Assembly (NCBI GenBank): GCA_041743425.1
Contig: JBGTMS010000062.1
Location: forward strand, 1 to 19,155
Direction: 5' to 3'
Source: JTS-RE37 sp041743425
GTDB taxonomy: Bacteria; Bacteroidota; Bacteroidia; Flavobacteriales; Flavobacteriaceae
DNA length: 19,155 nt
Every line of letters begins with the position of its first letter. Position 1 is the stretch's first letter. Below are positions 7,896-16,833 of this stretch, in pieces. Under the pieces are notes generated by a model, which saw only the letters and a list, made by a program, of their open reading frames with translations, was not told the DNA's origin and made no database searches. The position numbers and the translations under genes are program-made.

Positions 7896-7929
7896 AATAT
7901 ATAGTTCTATAATAACAATATCAGGAGGT

Positions 7930-8787
7930 TCAATTCTTCTGAACCACCAGCGCATAACTTCCGAAAGATCCGGCATCAACCGTATGATTCAAAGTGAAAC
8001 TTATCTGCCCTATACAGGTCAGGGAAAGTCCGATGCCATCCACGCGGCCCTCTCCGAACTCACATGCGAAACTAACACAGTGCCAGGCTGGTTGCCGGGC
8101 TACTGTCACCGCACCCGAATCCGGGTTGATATCAATTACCACATTATAGTTCTGTGCACCTCCGGCATTGGGGTTGGGATGATCAAAAGGATTGACCATA
8201 GTGAATTGATTCGCCCCTGGTCCCGCGATTATTTCAAACTGTGCATCTCCCACCGAAGTTTCAAATTCATCCACGGTAATCGTATAAGTACCGGGAATAC
8301 TGGCAAAATCGACTTCAGGACATTGTACCGATAAACTTACTGCAAGACTTGAACGACTGGTACTAAGTATCTCTGCTCCTTCAACAGCGTTGAGATTCAA
8401 GGTAATAACGGATCCGGACTCAGGCAGGTCCGGAGAACCTAAGGTGGTGATGATGATGTCTGTAGTAAACTCCCCTGCCGGGATTACGGGAGACAGGTCA
8501 CTAATCGTATAGTAAATCGGATCCAGGGTGGTGTTGGCCGCATCCAGTTCAAGTTGTACGGCTCTATCCGAACCTGACAGGGTGGAGACCCCCACAGTAA
8601 TTACATTTTGGGTATCCGCTGCCGGGTTAAAAATGATGCTAGCTGAGGAAGCCGGATTATTAAATCCGGCAATGGCTCTTCCGTTCTCCGTATCAAAAAG
8701 CGGGATGTCATTCTCTTCACAGGAAGAGAAGACGAGTGATACGGTCAATATCACCAGGGCAATATATGTTCTGTTTCTAGTCTTCAT
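7930..8787 (-). CDS. SusE-position surface lipoprotein
   Basis: A 285-residue lipoprotein, third gene of the susC-susD operon. I chose the ATG at 8787 (MKTRNRTYIALVILTVSLVFSSC, lipobox Cys23, then EEND) over an upstream in-frame ATG at 8817 that would run into susD and lack a signal peptide at its start. It then starts 16 bp after the susD stop. The N-terminal half (about residues 35-155) resembles the DUF1735/Calx-beta-like immunoglobulin domains of SusE/F-type proteins. The C-terminal half (160-285) begins PGTYTITVDEF and looks like a small beta barrel or sandwich. Its Cys156, 237, 242 and 258 could form disulfides. It probably helps bind the ligand carried by SusC/D; the ligand is unknown. 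Confidence 0.7.
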   Translation of the reverse strand: MKTRNRTYIALVILTVSLVFSSCEENDIPLFDTENGRAIAGFNNPASSASIIFNPAADTQNVITVGVSTLSGSDRAVQLELDAANTTLDPIYYTISDLSPVIPAGEFTTDIIITTLGSPDLPESGSVITLNLNAVEGAEILSTSRSSLAVSLSVQCPEVDFASIPGTYTITVDEFETSVGDAQFEIIAGPGANQFTMVNPFDHPNPNAGGAQNYNVVIDINPDSGAVTVARQPAWHCVSFACEFGEGRVDGIGLSLTCIGQISFTLNHTVDAGSFGSYALVVQKN

Positions 8788-8803
8788 GAGTCTTTTATTA
8801 CAA

Positions 8804-10252
8804 TTAGTAGCCATCATTCTGCGTCAGATTACTGTTGGCGTTCGTTTCCCCGATAGGGATGGGAAGCTGAAATTTAAAATCTCCGGCAGGGAGGGTCTGA
8901 ATTTCAGCCGGAGTACCGGATCCGTCGATGATATCACCGAAATCAGATCTTTGAACAGACTCACCTCTTCTTTTAATATCAAAAAAGCGATGCCCCTCGA
9001 AGGATAATTCTACCCTCCTGTTAAAAGCAATGGCATCATCCAGGGCCTGTCCTGATTCGCCGCTGGTGTAAGAAGTAAAGCGCACATCACGCAACTGATC
9101 CAGCGAGGCGAGCGCTTCAGTTTGTAGGCCGAGTTCAAATTGCGCTTCCGCTTTATTTAGCAAAACCTCAGCAGCGCGAATCACTTTTACGTCCACGCGA
9201 CCATTTACCTGACCTTCTTCACCCAGAAACTTTTTAACGGCATTGTAGTCATTCCCTTGATTGGACCCTAAAAACTGCATCACATTACGGCGGATGTCAT
9301 TGGGATCAATACTGTTCCAAAAGGCAAAATCAATGGCGTACTCTGAGATAGTGGCACTTGAATTTGACTGGCTGTAGATCACTCCTACATTATTAAAAGT
9401 ACTTTCCGAACTGGTGTTCACCGCCAGTTCCCATACAATTCCTGCATTGTTTGCATCCAGATAAACTCCTTCCAATTCATCGGGGGTTGCGAGCGGAGTA
9501 CTTACCTCGTCAGCAGCAGCGATGGCTTCCTGATAGTCCCCGTTATAAAGATACACCCTGGACAGAATCCCGTAAACCGCATCCCGGTCCAGGCGCCCTT
9601 CGCCGTTATCGTCGCCGATCAGGCCTGCGGCCTCTTCGAGATCGCCTAGGATTTCTGCATAATTTTCTCCAACGGTTTCCCGTGATGGCTGGGCAAAGGG
9701 ATCCGCGGTATCCCCATCTTCTACCTTAATGTATACGATTCCGGGGGAAGCATTGGCTCCTGAACTCTGCGTCGGGATCTGGGCAAAAACCCTTGCCAGA
9801 TCAAAATGCGCATAGGCCCGGGCAGCCAGCGCTTGTCCGAGGATGTTATCTTTCTCGGGACCATCAGCCAGGTTGTCTATCTGGCCGATAACAAGGTTGG
9901 CCACATTGACCGCTTCGTAGCCTTCGCTCCAATAGAGGTCTACCGGGGCTCCGGAGTTCGGATTGTATCGGTAATCATAATTGGTCTCATTGGAACGCCT
10001 GCCTGTCTGAACAAGAATGACATTGTCGGAGAGGATGTCCGGAACCCCCTGCATTCCGAAAGTCGGATCGGAATAGTAATTCCACAATTGGCTGTAAATT
10101 CCATCTACTCCATTCTGAAATGTGGCCACCGAATTAAAAAAGGTTTCCGGATTTCCCTGGGTAAAGGGTTGAAGGTCCTGGATCTCATCATCACAACCCA
10201 TATAAGTTGCAGCGCCCAGAACGGATATTCCTATAATTATATACTTTTTCAT
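8804..10252 (-). CDS. susD: SusD/RagB-family nutrient-binding lipoprotein
   Basis: A 482-residue SusD-like protein. The chosen start, ATG at 10252, gives MKKYIIIGISVLGAATYMGC with lipobox Cys20 followed by DDEIQ. The longer in-frame extension to 10381 overlaps susC and has no signal peptide, so I rejected it. Family hallmarks are the N-terminal DLQPFTQGNPETFFNSVATFQNGVDGIY-type region, central TPR-like helices (ARAYAHFDLARVF; AVYGILSRVYLYNGDYQEAI), the RAAEVLLNKAEAQ segment, and the C-terminal RRVELSFEGHRFFDIKRRGE followed by LPIPIGETNANSNLTQNDGY. It acts on the outer face of the outer membrane as a lid over SusC, capturing a glycan, peptide or other oligomer. It starts 13 bp after the susC stop, so the pair is co-transcribed. 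The substrate is not readable. Confidence 0.95.
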   Translation of the reverse strand: MKKYIIIGISVLGAATYMGCDDEIQDLQPFTQGNPETFFNSVATFQNGVDGIYSQLWNYYSDPTFGMQGVPDILSDNVILVQTGRRSNETNYDYRYNPNSGAPVDLYWSEGYEAVNVANLVIGQIDNLADGPEKDNILGQALAARAYAHFDLARVFAQIPTQSSGANASPGIVYIKVEDGDTADPFAQPSRETVGENYAEILGDLEEAAGLIGDDNGEGRLDRDAVYGILSRVYLYNGDYQEAIAAADEVSTPLATPDELEGVYLDANNAGIVWELAVNTSSESTFNNVGVIYSQSNSSATISEYAIDFAFWNSIDPNDIRRNVMQFLGSNQGNDYNAVKKFLGEEGQVNGRVDVKVIRAAEVLLNKAEAQFELGLQTEALASLDQLRDVRFTSYTSGESGQALDDAIAFNRRVELSFEGHRFFDIKRRGESVQRSDFGDIIDGSGTPAEIQTLPAGDFKFQLPIPIGETNANSNLTQNDGY

Positions 10253-10265
10253 GTCTGTCAATTTT

Positions 10266-13200
10266 TTAAAATCCAATTTCAACTCCGAAGGTATACGAGC
10301 GGGTCTGCGGGTAACTGAACAGAGAAAATTCGCCCGGCACAAAACCAGCGTCTCCGGGTTCGGCTGTTTCAGCGGAACCAAGTCCTATTTCAGGATCCCC
10401 CTGATATTCTGTCAGCGTCCAGAGATTCTGCCCTGTTGCATATACACGAAAACCGCTGATCCCAAATCCGTCCAAAAATTTACCGGGGAGATCATAGGAA
10501 AGGGTTACGGTACGCAATCTGAGGTAATCCCCCTTTTCCAGGAACCGGGTAGAGGTCTGATCAGCCGTAGCCGCAAAGAGCGGGCTGGGCAGGACATTGG
10601 AATCTCCGGGCTGCTTCCAGTAATCAAAGGATTCAACCCTTTGATTGATATCTATGTTCCCAATACTAACACCCTGGGATCGCTGAAAATTCGTTATATA
10701 ATTACCTGCCTTGTATACAAAATCCCCGCGAAGACCAAAGCCTTTGATATTTAACGAAGTAAAAAATCCCCCTTCCAAATCTGCCGCCGGAGATTTTCCT
10801 TCAAGCAGCGTTTGGAACGATGTGTTGTATTCGTTGGTGACAACACCATCTGCATCCAGATAAAGTGGCTCTCCGTTGGCGGGGTTAACACCTGCATAGC
10901 GTACAAGGTAGAAAGAATTGATCTCCTCTCCTTCACGCAGTAATGTATTTCCGTTGTTGATATCCTCTCCGTTGACGAGTTCCTTTACCTCATTGTCAAG
11001 GAATACGATATTCCCGCCCAGTGACCACCTAAGGTTTTCGTTTCTGATAATATCGGCACTGAGCGACACTTCGATCCCGCTGTTTTCAATTTCACCTATA
11101 TTAGAGAGAATGGAGTTGTCCTCATCTCCTACAGTTTGAGATATAGGCCGGTTAAGGAGCAGATCATTGGAACTTTTCTTAAAGTAATCTACCACCCCGT
11201 TTAAACGGTTATCAAAAAGTCCGAACTCGACACCCACGTCCAGGATCGCCTGAGATTCCCATTGAATCTGAGGGTTTCCCACCCCAACGGGGATGGCTGT
11301 AGTAAAGCCGTTGTAGGTGTTAAAATCAAGAAGGTTCAGAAAGTTATAATCCCCTATATTATCATTACCCGACGTACCGTAAGAAGCACGAAGTTTCAGG
11401 GTATTGATGGCGGTATCTTCAAGAAATGCCTCGTTAGCGATATTCCAGGCGACACTTGCGCTGTAGAAGATGCCGTATTTATTGTCAGGCCCAAAACGTG
11501 AAGAGCCGTCCCTTCTGACCGATCCGGAAAGAATGTATCGCTGATCAAAATCATAATCAACAAACAGACCCTGTGAAAAGAGGATCCGTCTGGCCTCACT
11601 GCTTCCCACATCAGTAGCTTCCGCCGCGACATCCTGATACGGCAGATCCGGAGATGGAAATCCACGGCTGCTGCCAAAGACATCGGTAAAGATATTTTCA
11701 TTGTACTCCAGCAGGAAGTTGGCACTCAGATGATGTTGCTCCCCGAAAGTGTCGGTATAAGAAAATATATTATTGACATTGTACTGAAAGTCGATACTGG
11801 ACTCGTCGGTTTGAGTACCGGGAAAATTAGCATCCCCGATAAAGCCATCCAGTACCCCACCGACTATCGATCGGTTGGTCCGGTTAAAACGGTTATTGGT
11901 TGCCCCGGCAGTAAAGCGGTTAGAAAACATATCCGAGAATTTAATATCGGCAAAAATGTTTCCTATGAGCAGAAAATTCCTGTTGTTTTCAGGTTCTGTC
12001 GATAACGCTCTCGCAATCGGAAAACCGGCAGTCGTGGGATTAAAGATTAGTTGACCCTGATCGTCAAACACAAAGTCTCCATTGGCATCACGGAGGTATA
12101 AGGGTTCGTAAGGATTATAATCGTACAGAGCCCTGATCGGGTTCTGAGCATTGTTACGGTCTCGCGGAAGATCTGTAGAATTCCGGGTAGCGGATACATT
12201 TACCCCAACATTTAACCAATCCTTTGCCTGGTAGGTGGTATTGATACGGGAAGATATTCTTTCAAATCCTTTAATTCTGTCAATGATTCCCGTATTCTTA
12301 TCATACCCCAGACTTAGAAAATAGGTAAGCTTTTCCTCACCTCCTGAAATGGTCAGGGAATTGGACTGGATAAAAGACTTTCGGAGAAGTTCCTCCTCCC
12401 AATTGGTATCGAGGGACCTCAGAATTGCCAGTTGTTCAGGGTTTGCATTAGCTCCTGGCAACGATTGTGCGGCATTCACACCAACTTCAGCAAACTGTCG
12501 TTCAAGTTCCAGTTTCTGAGTGGCATTCATCAGATCGAAAGGATCGGGAATTCTTTCTCCGCTTCCAATAGCGGACCTGAAGGTGATTCGGGCATCTCCC
12601 GGTTTTCCTGTTCTGGTGGTTATCACTACCACCCCATTGGCACCACGGGAACCATATTTGGAAATGGTGGCCGCATCCTTAAGAATGGAAAAGGACTCAA
12701 TGTCATTGGGATTGATAGAATTGATATTGTCCGGGTCTATTGGCACCCCGTCGACCACGTATAAAGGTGTCGAACTCGCGTTCACAGAACCGACTCCCCT
12801 GATCTGTACGAAGGCGGTCTGCCCGGGACGTCCGTTGGCCGCGGTTACCTGCACCCCTGCGGCCTTTCCCTGCAGAATGTTGTCAATACTGGTTGAGGGG
12901 ACCATATCCTCAATCTGTTCTCCGGTAACCGTAGAGACTGCAGAGGTTGATAATTCCCTGGATTTCGAGCCGTAGCCGACAACCACGACTTCTTCAAGGG
13001 CCTGGGCGTCTTCTTCCATCTGTAGGTTGATGGTGTTTGATACTCCTACTGTCCTTTCTACGGTCTGTTGACCTAAGTAAGTGAATCGCAGTGCCTGACC
13101 CAATTCGGCGTTAATAGTGTAATTTCCGTCAAAATCGGTTTGGGTTCCGTTGGTGGTGCCGATGACCAGCACATTAACTCCCGGTAATGGCAGATCCGAC

Positions 13201-13301
13201 TGGTCTGTGACATTACCTGAAATCAATTTCTCCTGTCCATAGGACAGATTTATGCACAACGCCAGAAATGGCGTGAGCATCCAATGTAACTTAGATCTCA
13301 T
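10266..13301 (-). CDS. susC: SusC/RagA-family TonB-dependent transporter
   Basis: A 1011-residue TonB-dependent outer-membrane transporter. The signal peptide ends near residue 22 (YG, then QEKL). Residues 26-95 form the carboxypeptidase-regulatory-like domain (ISGNVTDQSDLPLPGVNV and TDFDGNYTI). The SusC TonB-box-like EEVVVVGYG lies at 103-111. The plug follows, with FVQIRGVGSV, PLYVVDGVPID and SILKDAATISKYGSRGANGVV, and then a long barrel ending SYTFGVEIGF. There is no N-terminal STN domain, so it is probably not a FecAR-type signalling transducer. It imports the ligand delivered by SusD. The length is usual for the family. It is the first gene of a three-gene minus-strand operon, divergent from rnhB across 220 bp. 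I found no perfect TAnnTTTG box upstream. Confidence 0.96.
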   Translation of the reverse strand: MRSKLHWMLTPFLALCINLSYGQEKLISGNVTDQSDLPLPGVNVLVIGTTNGTQTDFDGNYTINAELGQALRFTYLGQQTVERTVGVSNTINLQMEEDAQALEEVVVVGYGSKSRELSTSAVSTVTGEQIEDMVPSTSIDNILQGKAAGVQVTAANGRPGQTAFVQIRGVGSVNASSTPLYVVDGVPIDPDNINSINPNDIESFSILKDAATISKYGSRGANGVVVITTRTGKPGDARITFRSAIGSGERIPDPFDLMNATQKLELERQFAEVGVNAAQSLPGANANPEQLAILRSLDTNWEEELLRKSFIQSNSLTISGGEEKLTYFLSLGYDKNTGIIDRIKGFERISSRINTTYQAKDWLNVGVNVSATRNSTDLPRDRNNAQNPIRALYDYNPYEPLYLRDANGDFVFDDQGQLIFNPTTAGFPIARALSTEPENNRNFLLIGNIFADIKFSDMFSNRFTAGATNNRFNRTNRSIVGGVLDGFIGDANFPGTQTDESSIDFQYNVNNIFSYTDTFGEQHHLSANFLLEYNENIFTDVFGSSRGFPSPDLPYQDVAAEATDVGSSEARRILFSQGLFVDYDFDQRYILSGSVRRDGSSRFGPDNKYGIFYSASVAWNIANEAFLEDTAINTLKLRASYGTSGNDNIGDYNFLNLLDFNTYNGFTTAIPVGVGNPQIQWESQAILDVGVEFGLFDNRLNGVVDYFKKSSNDLLLNRPISQTVGDEDNSILSNIGEIENSGIEVSLSADIIRNENLRWSLGGNIVFLDNEVKELVNGEDINNGNTLLREGEEINSFYLVRYAGVNPANGEPLYLDADGVVTNEYNTSFQTLLEGKSPAADLEGGFFTSLNIKGFGLRGDFVYKAGNYITNFQRSQGVSIGNIDINQRVESFDYWKQPGDSNVLPSPLFAATADQTSTRFLEKGDYLRLRTVTLSYDLPGKFLDGFGISGFRVYATGQNLWTLTEYQGDPEIGLGSAETAEPGDAGFVPGEFSLFSYPQTRSYTFGVEIGF

Positions 13302-13521
13302 TTAATTAGTATTTTGAATTAGCCAGGGGTAAAAATCCTAATTAATAGTTAATAAACCAAGGTGAAGGCCCGATTTACAGGGATCTCGTTAAAAAAAAGG
13401 CCATATTTGTGATTTGATCAGAAAGTTTAGAAACCTATTGACTATCTATCAGAATTTTAACATTATCATACAGAATAGTAATTAGTATTTGCAAGAATTG
13501 GATTACCTTTAATAATGAAGC
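13302..13521. other. Divergent intergenic region between susC and rnhB
   Basis: The 220 bp must hold promoters for both directions, yet neither strand shows a perfect TTG/TAnnTTTG pair. TATTTG words occur at about 13413 and 13486 on the plus strand with wrong spacing. An A/T-rich inverted pair TTAATTAG (13303-13310) and CTAATTAA (13338-13345) lies right in front of susC and could be an operator or chance. There is an A8 run near 13392. Confidence 0.35.
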
Positions 13522-14115
13522 ATGCTTTTAAGTTTTTTTAATTCAGGAATTGAAGCAGGGACTGATGAGGCAGGCAGGGGTTGCCTGGCAGGCCCGGTCA
13601 CGGCCGCCGCTGTCATTTTGCCGGCCACCTTTTCAAGTGTAACACTGAATGATTCTAAAAAGGTCTCCCCAAAGACGCGAAATATTTTAAGGCCACTTAT
13701 TGAAAAGGATGCGATTTGCTTCGGTGTGGCGCACATATCTCCTGGAACTATAGACCGGATAAATATCCTGAACGCCTCTATCCGGGCCATGCATTACGCC
13801 CTGGATCAGCTCAAGGTACTTCCGGTAACTATTATTGTCGATGGCAACAGATTTCATTTATATAAGGCAATACCGCACCATTGTATCGTCAAGGGAGACA
13901 GCTTGTACTACAGCATTGCCGCGGCGTCCATTTTGGCGAAGACTTACCGTGATGCTTATATGGAGAAGATTCACGAAGAATATCCAATGTATAACTGGAA
14001 ACAAAATAAGGGATATCCTACCCGACAGCACCGCGAAGCAATCGTTAAATTCGGGCTGACTAAATACCACCGCCTGAGTTTCCGAAGTACCGAACGACTT
14101 TTTGATCAGCCCTAA
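13522..14115 (+). CDS. rnhB: Ribonuclease HII
   Basis: A 197-residue RNase HII, which cuts the RNA strand of RNA-DNA hybrids and removes single misincorporated ribonucleotides from DNA. The catalytic DEDD set is visible as Asp15 and Glu16 (in GTDEAGRG), Asp107 (in VDGN) and Asp126 (in VKGD). The GRG motif that reads the ribonucleotide 2'-OH is at 18-20, the conserved SIAAASILAKTYRD helix spans 131-144, and the substrate-sensing tyrosine in KGYPT is at 165. The length is normal for the family and the enzyme looks intact. The ATG at 13522 gives the expected short N-terminus; a nearby ATG at 13515 is out of frame. It is the only cytoplasmic housekeeping gene in the window and seems unrelated in function to its neighbours. 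Confidence 0.96.
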   Translation: MLLSFFNSGIEAGTDEAGRGCLAGPVTAAAVILPATFSSVTLNDSKKVSPKTRNILRPLIEKDAICFGVAHISPGTIDRINILNASIRAMHYALDQLKVLPVTIIVDGNRFHLYKAIPHHCIVKGDSLYYSIAAASILAKTYRDAYMEKIHEEYPMYNWKQNKGYPTRQHREAIVKFGLTKYHRLSFRSTERLFDQP

Positions 14116-14135
14116 GAAATACCATTGGCTATTTC
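14116..14135 (+). terminator. Hairpin abutting the rnhB stop codon
   Basis: GAAATA and TATTTC flank CC-ATT-GG with one bulged C, giving an eight-pair hairpin that begins at the first base after the TAA. It lacks a T tail (CGATC follows), so it is a poor classical terminator. It could instead protect the mRNA 3' end or act with the larger hairpin downstream. Confidence 0.35.
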
Positions 14136-14168
14136 CGATCTTAATCCGTATCTGTATGGAATAGGATG

Positions 14169-14240
14169 TAATATTGGTTGTGCCCGGGTAACCAGAATGG
14201 TTGGTTTTGGTCCTTTTATTCTGCTACCGGCACAATATTA
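14169..14240. repeat. Long imperfect inverted repeat between rnhB and the lipoprotein gene
   Basis: TAATATTG (14169-14176), TGCC (14181-14184), GGTA (14187-14190) and CAGAAT (14193-14198) pair in order with ATTCTG (14218-14223), TACC (14225-14228), GGCA (14229-14232) and CAATATTA (14233-14240). That gives about 22 pairs with small bulges around a 19-base T/G-rich loop. It could be the rnhB terminator, a dispersed repeat, or a structured leader of the next gene, whose ATG is 31 bp away. Confidence 0.55.
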
Positions 14241-14271
14241 AATATAGTAATTTAGGCTTCAAATTTTGTTT

Positions 14272-16728
14272 ATGCTGATTAGAATAACAGCGCTGGTGTT
14301 GCTCATAATTCTCGGGTCCTGCCGGCCGGAAACTAAAAACAGGGATGGTCAGCTATCCTATATCCCAGCCGATGCAGCGATGATCCTCAGGATCAATAAT
14401 GTGTCACTCCTAAAAAGTGAACTCAAGAATAATGGGGTGCTTGCCTCTTTTGAGGGATCCACAATCTACAAGGCATTAAGAGAACAAACGCGATTTCTTA
14501 ATTATATCAGGGCAGATCACAATGGGTGGCTTGCCTTTGTTTCTTCCGCCCCAGACTCCCTGCATTACCTCTTTACAACCTCAAACAGCCCGGTCCTTTG
14601 GAAATGGGATTCCACTGCGGTCGATTCGTCAGCGATGACCTCATACAATAATCATAAGATTATAACTTATAAAGTAGAAGACGCCGATATTTATATGGCA
14701 ATCGATGGAAATACGTGCCTGATAAGTTCGTCTGCGGAGCTCCTCGCCAGGGCGCTGGAAGCATCGGAAAAATACAAGATGGATCCGGAACTGGCAATCC
14801 TGTATCAGGCCTCCAATAAAAAACGGCCTGCCACTATGTTTCTGCGGTCAACATCCGAAAATGGGTGGCTGCAGAAAATTTTCGAGATGGGTGAATCACC
14901 CACCCCACCTAAATTCTCGGAATGGATGTCTTTGGATCTGGGCGGGAGCCAGGGAGATCTGCTTTTGCAAGGGATCGCGCTGACCACAGATTCATTGAAT
15001 ACCTATCTCAGCCTCTTTAAAAATACCCGGCCGTCACCACATCGTACGCCACTTATAGCGCCGTCTGAAGCCGATGCTATCTATTCCATGATCCTTGGAA
15101 ACAATTTTGATAAGAATAGGGCAGCCTATCTGGATATGGAAAACAAAGGAGATACGGCTTTCAGTTCTACGGAGGAAATAGGGTATATCCATATTGATGG
15201 AAAAAAGGCCGTGCTTATCCACGCCGGCGATGCGGAAATGATTTCCGGTTTCCTCGATGCAAACAGAAAGGCAGCCGAGGAGTACCAGGGTAATGAAATT
15301 GTGGAATTGACCCGAACTTCTTTTCTTGATGAAAGTTTCAGGCCCTTGGTTCAGGATTTTAAGGCAGCCTATTTTACGGTCCTGGAGAATTCTTTTGTTT
15401 TTGCTTCTGAGTCGTCTACTTTGCGACAATTTATCAATGCCTACAACCGGGGGGAGGTTTTTGAAAAAAGCGAGGATTACACCACCCTTGCGGGTGATCT
15501 TTCAACTGCTGCCACCATTCAGTTTATTGGCAATGCCAGAGGATTGACTTCCGTATTGGATGATAAAATAAATGATTCCCTGCAAGCCGATATAAACAAG
15601 ACGGCTTCTTCCGGACTCAGTTATGCTGGCCAGATTGTAGCTGAAGAAGATTTTTTCCATCTTCAGCTGATTGTCAGAAAAAAGGCAAAGACCACAGACT
15701 CAGATGCCACCTCCAGGGTATTTTCGATAGAGCTGGATGGCGAACTCACCAGCGATCCTCAATTTGTTATGAACCACAGGAACCGAAATCAGGAAGTCAT
15801 TGTTCAGGATGCAGAAAATTACCTCTACCTGATCTCGACAGAGGGCAAAGTTCTCTGGAAGAAAAAACTGAAAGGCAGATTACAGGGCAAAATTACCCAG
15901 GTTGATCTGTTTAGAAATGGCCGATGGCAACTGGCATTCACCACGGACAATCAATTCCTTATTCTTGATAGAAACGGCGATGAAATATCAAATTTCGCAA
16001 AAGAATATCCGGGTGGAAATCTGAATCCCCTCGCCGTATTTGACTATGAGAACGACAGGAATTACCGTTTTGTGGTAACCCAGGGCACGCATGTCGAGAT
16101 GTTTAACAACAAAGGCAGAATCGTAAAGGGATTTGCTTTTACGGAAGCCGAACATCCCGTTATTGCCGCTCCGCAACATTTCAGAATCGGCAGGAAAGAC
16201 TACCTGTTGTTTAAATTGGAAAATGGCTCGTTGAAAATTCTCAGCAGGGCAGGTAAGTCACGGATACACATTGAAACCCCGATCCAATTCTCCGATAACC
16301 CGGTCATGTTATATGATAATAAATTTACCCTGACGGACAAAAGTGGGATGTTGCTGGCGATAGACGAAAAGGGTAAGATCAGTCAAACACAGATGAACCT
16401 GAGTCCGGATCACGGTACGGACGCAAGCAGCAAATCGCTGGTGGTCATGGATGATAATGAACTGAGCATTAAGGGTAATAAAATAGGCCTGGATCTTGGG
16501 GTGTATACCAAACCCCAACTATTTTACATCAATGACAAAATATATGTTGCCGTTACTGACCTGCAGGCACAAAAGGCCTACCTTTTTGACAGTAATGCCG
16601 ATCCCATTTCAAACTTTCCGGTTTTTGGTGCTTCCGCCATGGACATGAAAGACATGGACAATGACGGGATACCGGAAGTAGTCACCCGGGAACAGGAGAA
16701 TTCTCTGGTCGTCTACAAATTGAACTGA
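14272..16728 (+). CDS. Large lipoprotein with C-terminal beta-propeller-like region
   Basis: An 818-residue lipoprotein. I chose the ATG at 14272 (MLIRITALVLLIILGSC, Cys17) over an in-frame TTG two codons upstream. Residues about 25-460 start with YIPADAAMILRINNVSLLKSEL, a pattern I recall from DUF3352-like bacterial proteins, but I am not sure of the family. Residues about 490-818 carry repeated blade-like units (ENYLYLISTEGKVLWKKKLKG; NQFLILDRNGDEISNF; THVEMFNNKGRIVKGF; GSLKILSRAGKSRIHIE), which look like a PQQ/WD40-type propeller. The end has an FG-GAP-like calcium motif, DMDNDGIPEVV. It should sit in the periplasm or at the cell surface. The function is unknown; a scaffold or binding role is plausible. 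It probably forms its own transcription unit. Confidence 0.72.
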   Translation: MLIRITALVLLIILGSCRPETKNRDGQLSYIPADAAMILRINNVSLLKSELKNNGVLASFEGSTIYKALREQTRFLNYIRADHNGWLAFVSSAPDSLHYLFTTSNSPVLWKWDSTAVDSSAMTSYNNHKIITYKVEDADIYMAIDGNTCLISSSAELLARALEASEKYKMDPELAILYQASNKKRPATMFLRSTSENGWLQKIFEMGESPTPPKFSEWMSLDLGGSQGDLLLQGIALTTDSLNTYLSLFKNTRPSPHRTPLIAPSEADAIYSMILGNNFDKNRAAYLDMENKGDTAFSSTEEIGYIHIDGKKAVLIHAGDAEMISGFLDANRKAAEEYQGNEIVELTRTSFLDESFRPLVQDFKAAYFTVLENSFVFASESSTLRQFINAYNRGEVFEKSEDYTTLAGDLSTAATIQFIGNARGLTSVLDDKINDSLQADINKTASSGLSYAGQIVAEEDFFHLQLIVRKKAKTTDSDATSRVFSIELDGELTSDPQFVMNHRNRNQEVIVQDAENYLYLISTEGKVLWKKKLKGRLQGKITQVDLFRNGRWQLAFTTDNQFLILDRNGDEISNFAKEYPGGNLNPLAVFDYENDRNYRFVVTQGTHVEMFNNKGRIVKGFAFTEAEHPVIAAPQHFRIGRKDYLLFKLENGSLKILSRAGKSRIHIETPIQFSDNPVMLYDNKFTLTDKSGMLLAIDEKGKISQTQMNLSPDHGTDASSKSLVVMDDNELSIKGNKIGLDLGVYTKPQLFYINDKIYVAVTDLQAQKAYLFDSNADPISNFPVFGASAMDMKDMDNDGIPEVVTREQENSLVVYKLN

Positions 16729-16833
16729 CAGCTCCCCCGGTACCGATTATAGACAATTTAAAACCGATCATACATAATTTAATGTGGTTAGCATCAAATT
16801 AATTATATTTAAACAACTTAATATCACATAATT

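Larger units (their letters stand above)
7492..7929. other. 438-bp gene-free gap between convergent genes
   Basis: It separates the ends of the FN3 lipoprotein gene (plus) and the susCD operon (minus). I see no supported coding sequence; the short open frames lack starts, context and recognisable sequence. It contains an inverted repeat GTGTTGA/TCAACAC (7563-7569 and 7594-7600), a perfect 22-bp palindrome (7703-7724), and a 159-bp palindromic element (7737-7895). At least two terminators are expected here, and these structures are the candidates. Confidence 0.7.

Noticed and set aside
7734..7898. AAT on both sides of the palindromic element as a target-site duplication
   Set aside because: Three A/T bases in an A/T-rich flank are expected by chance; not used as proof of transposition.
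10253..10381. 43-residue N-terminal extension of SusD
   Set aside because: It overlaps susC, lacks export features, and hides the lipoprotein signal peptide that starts at 10252.
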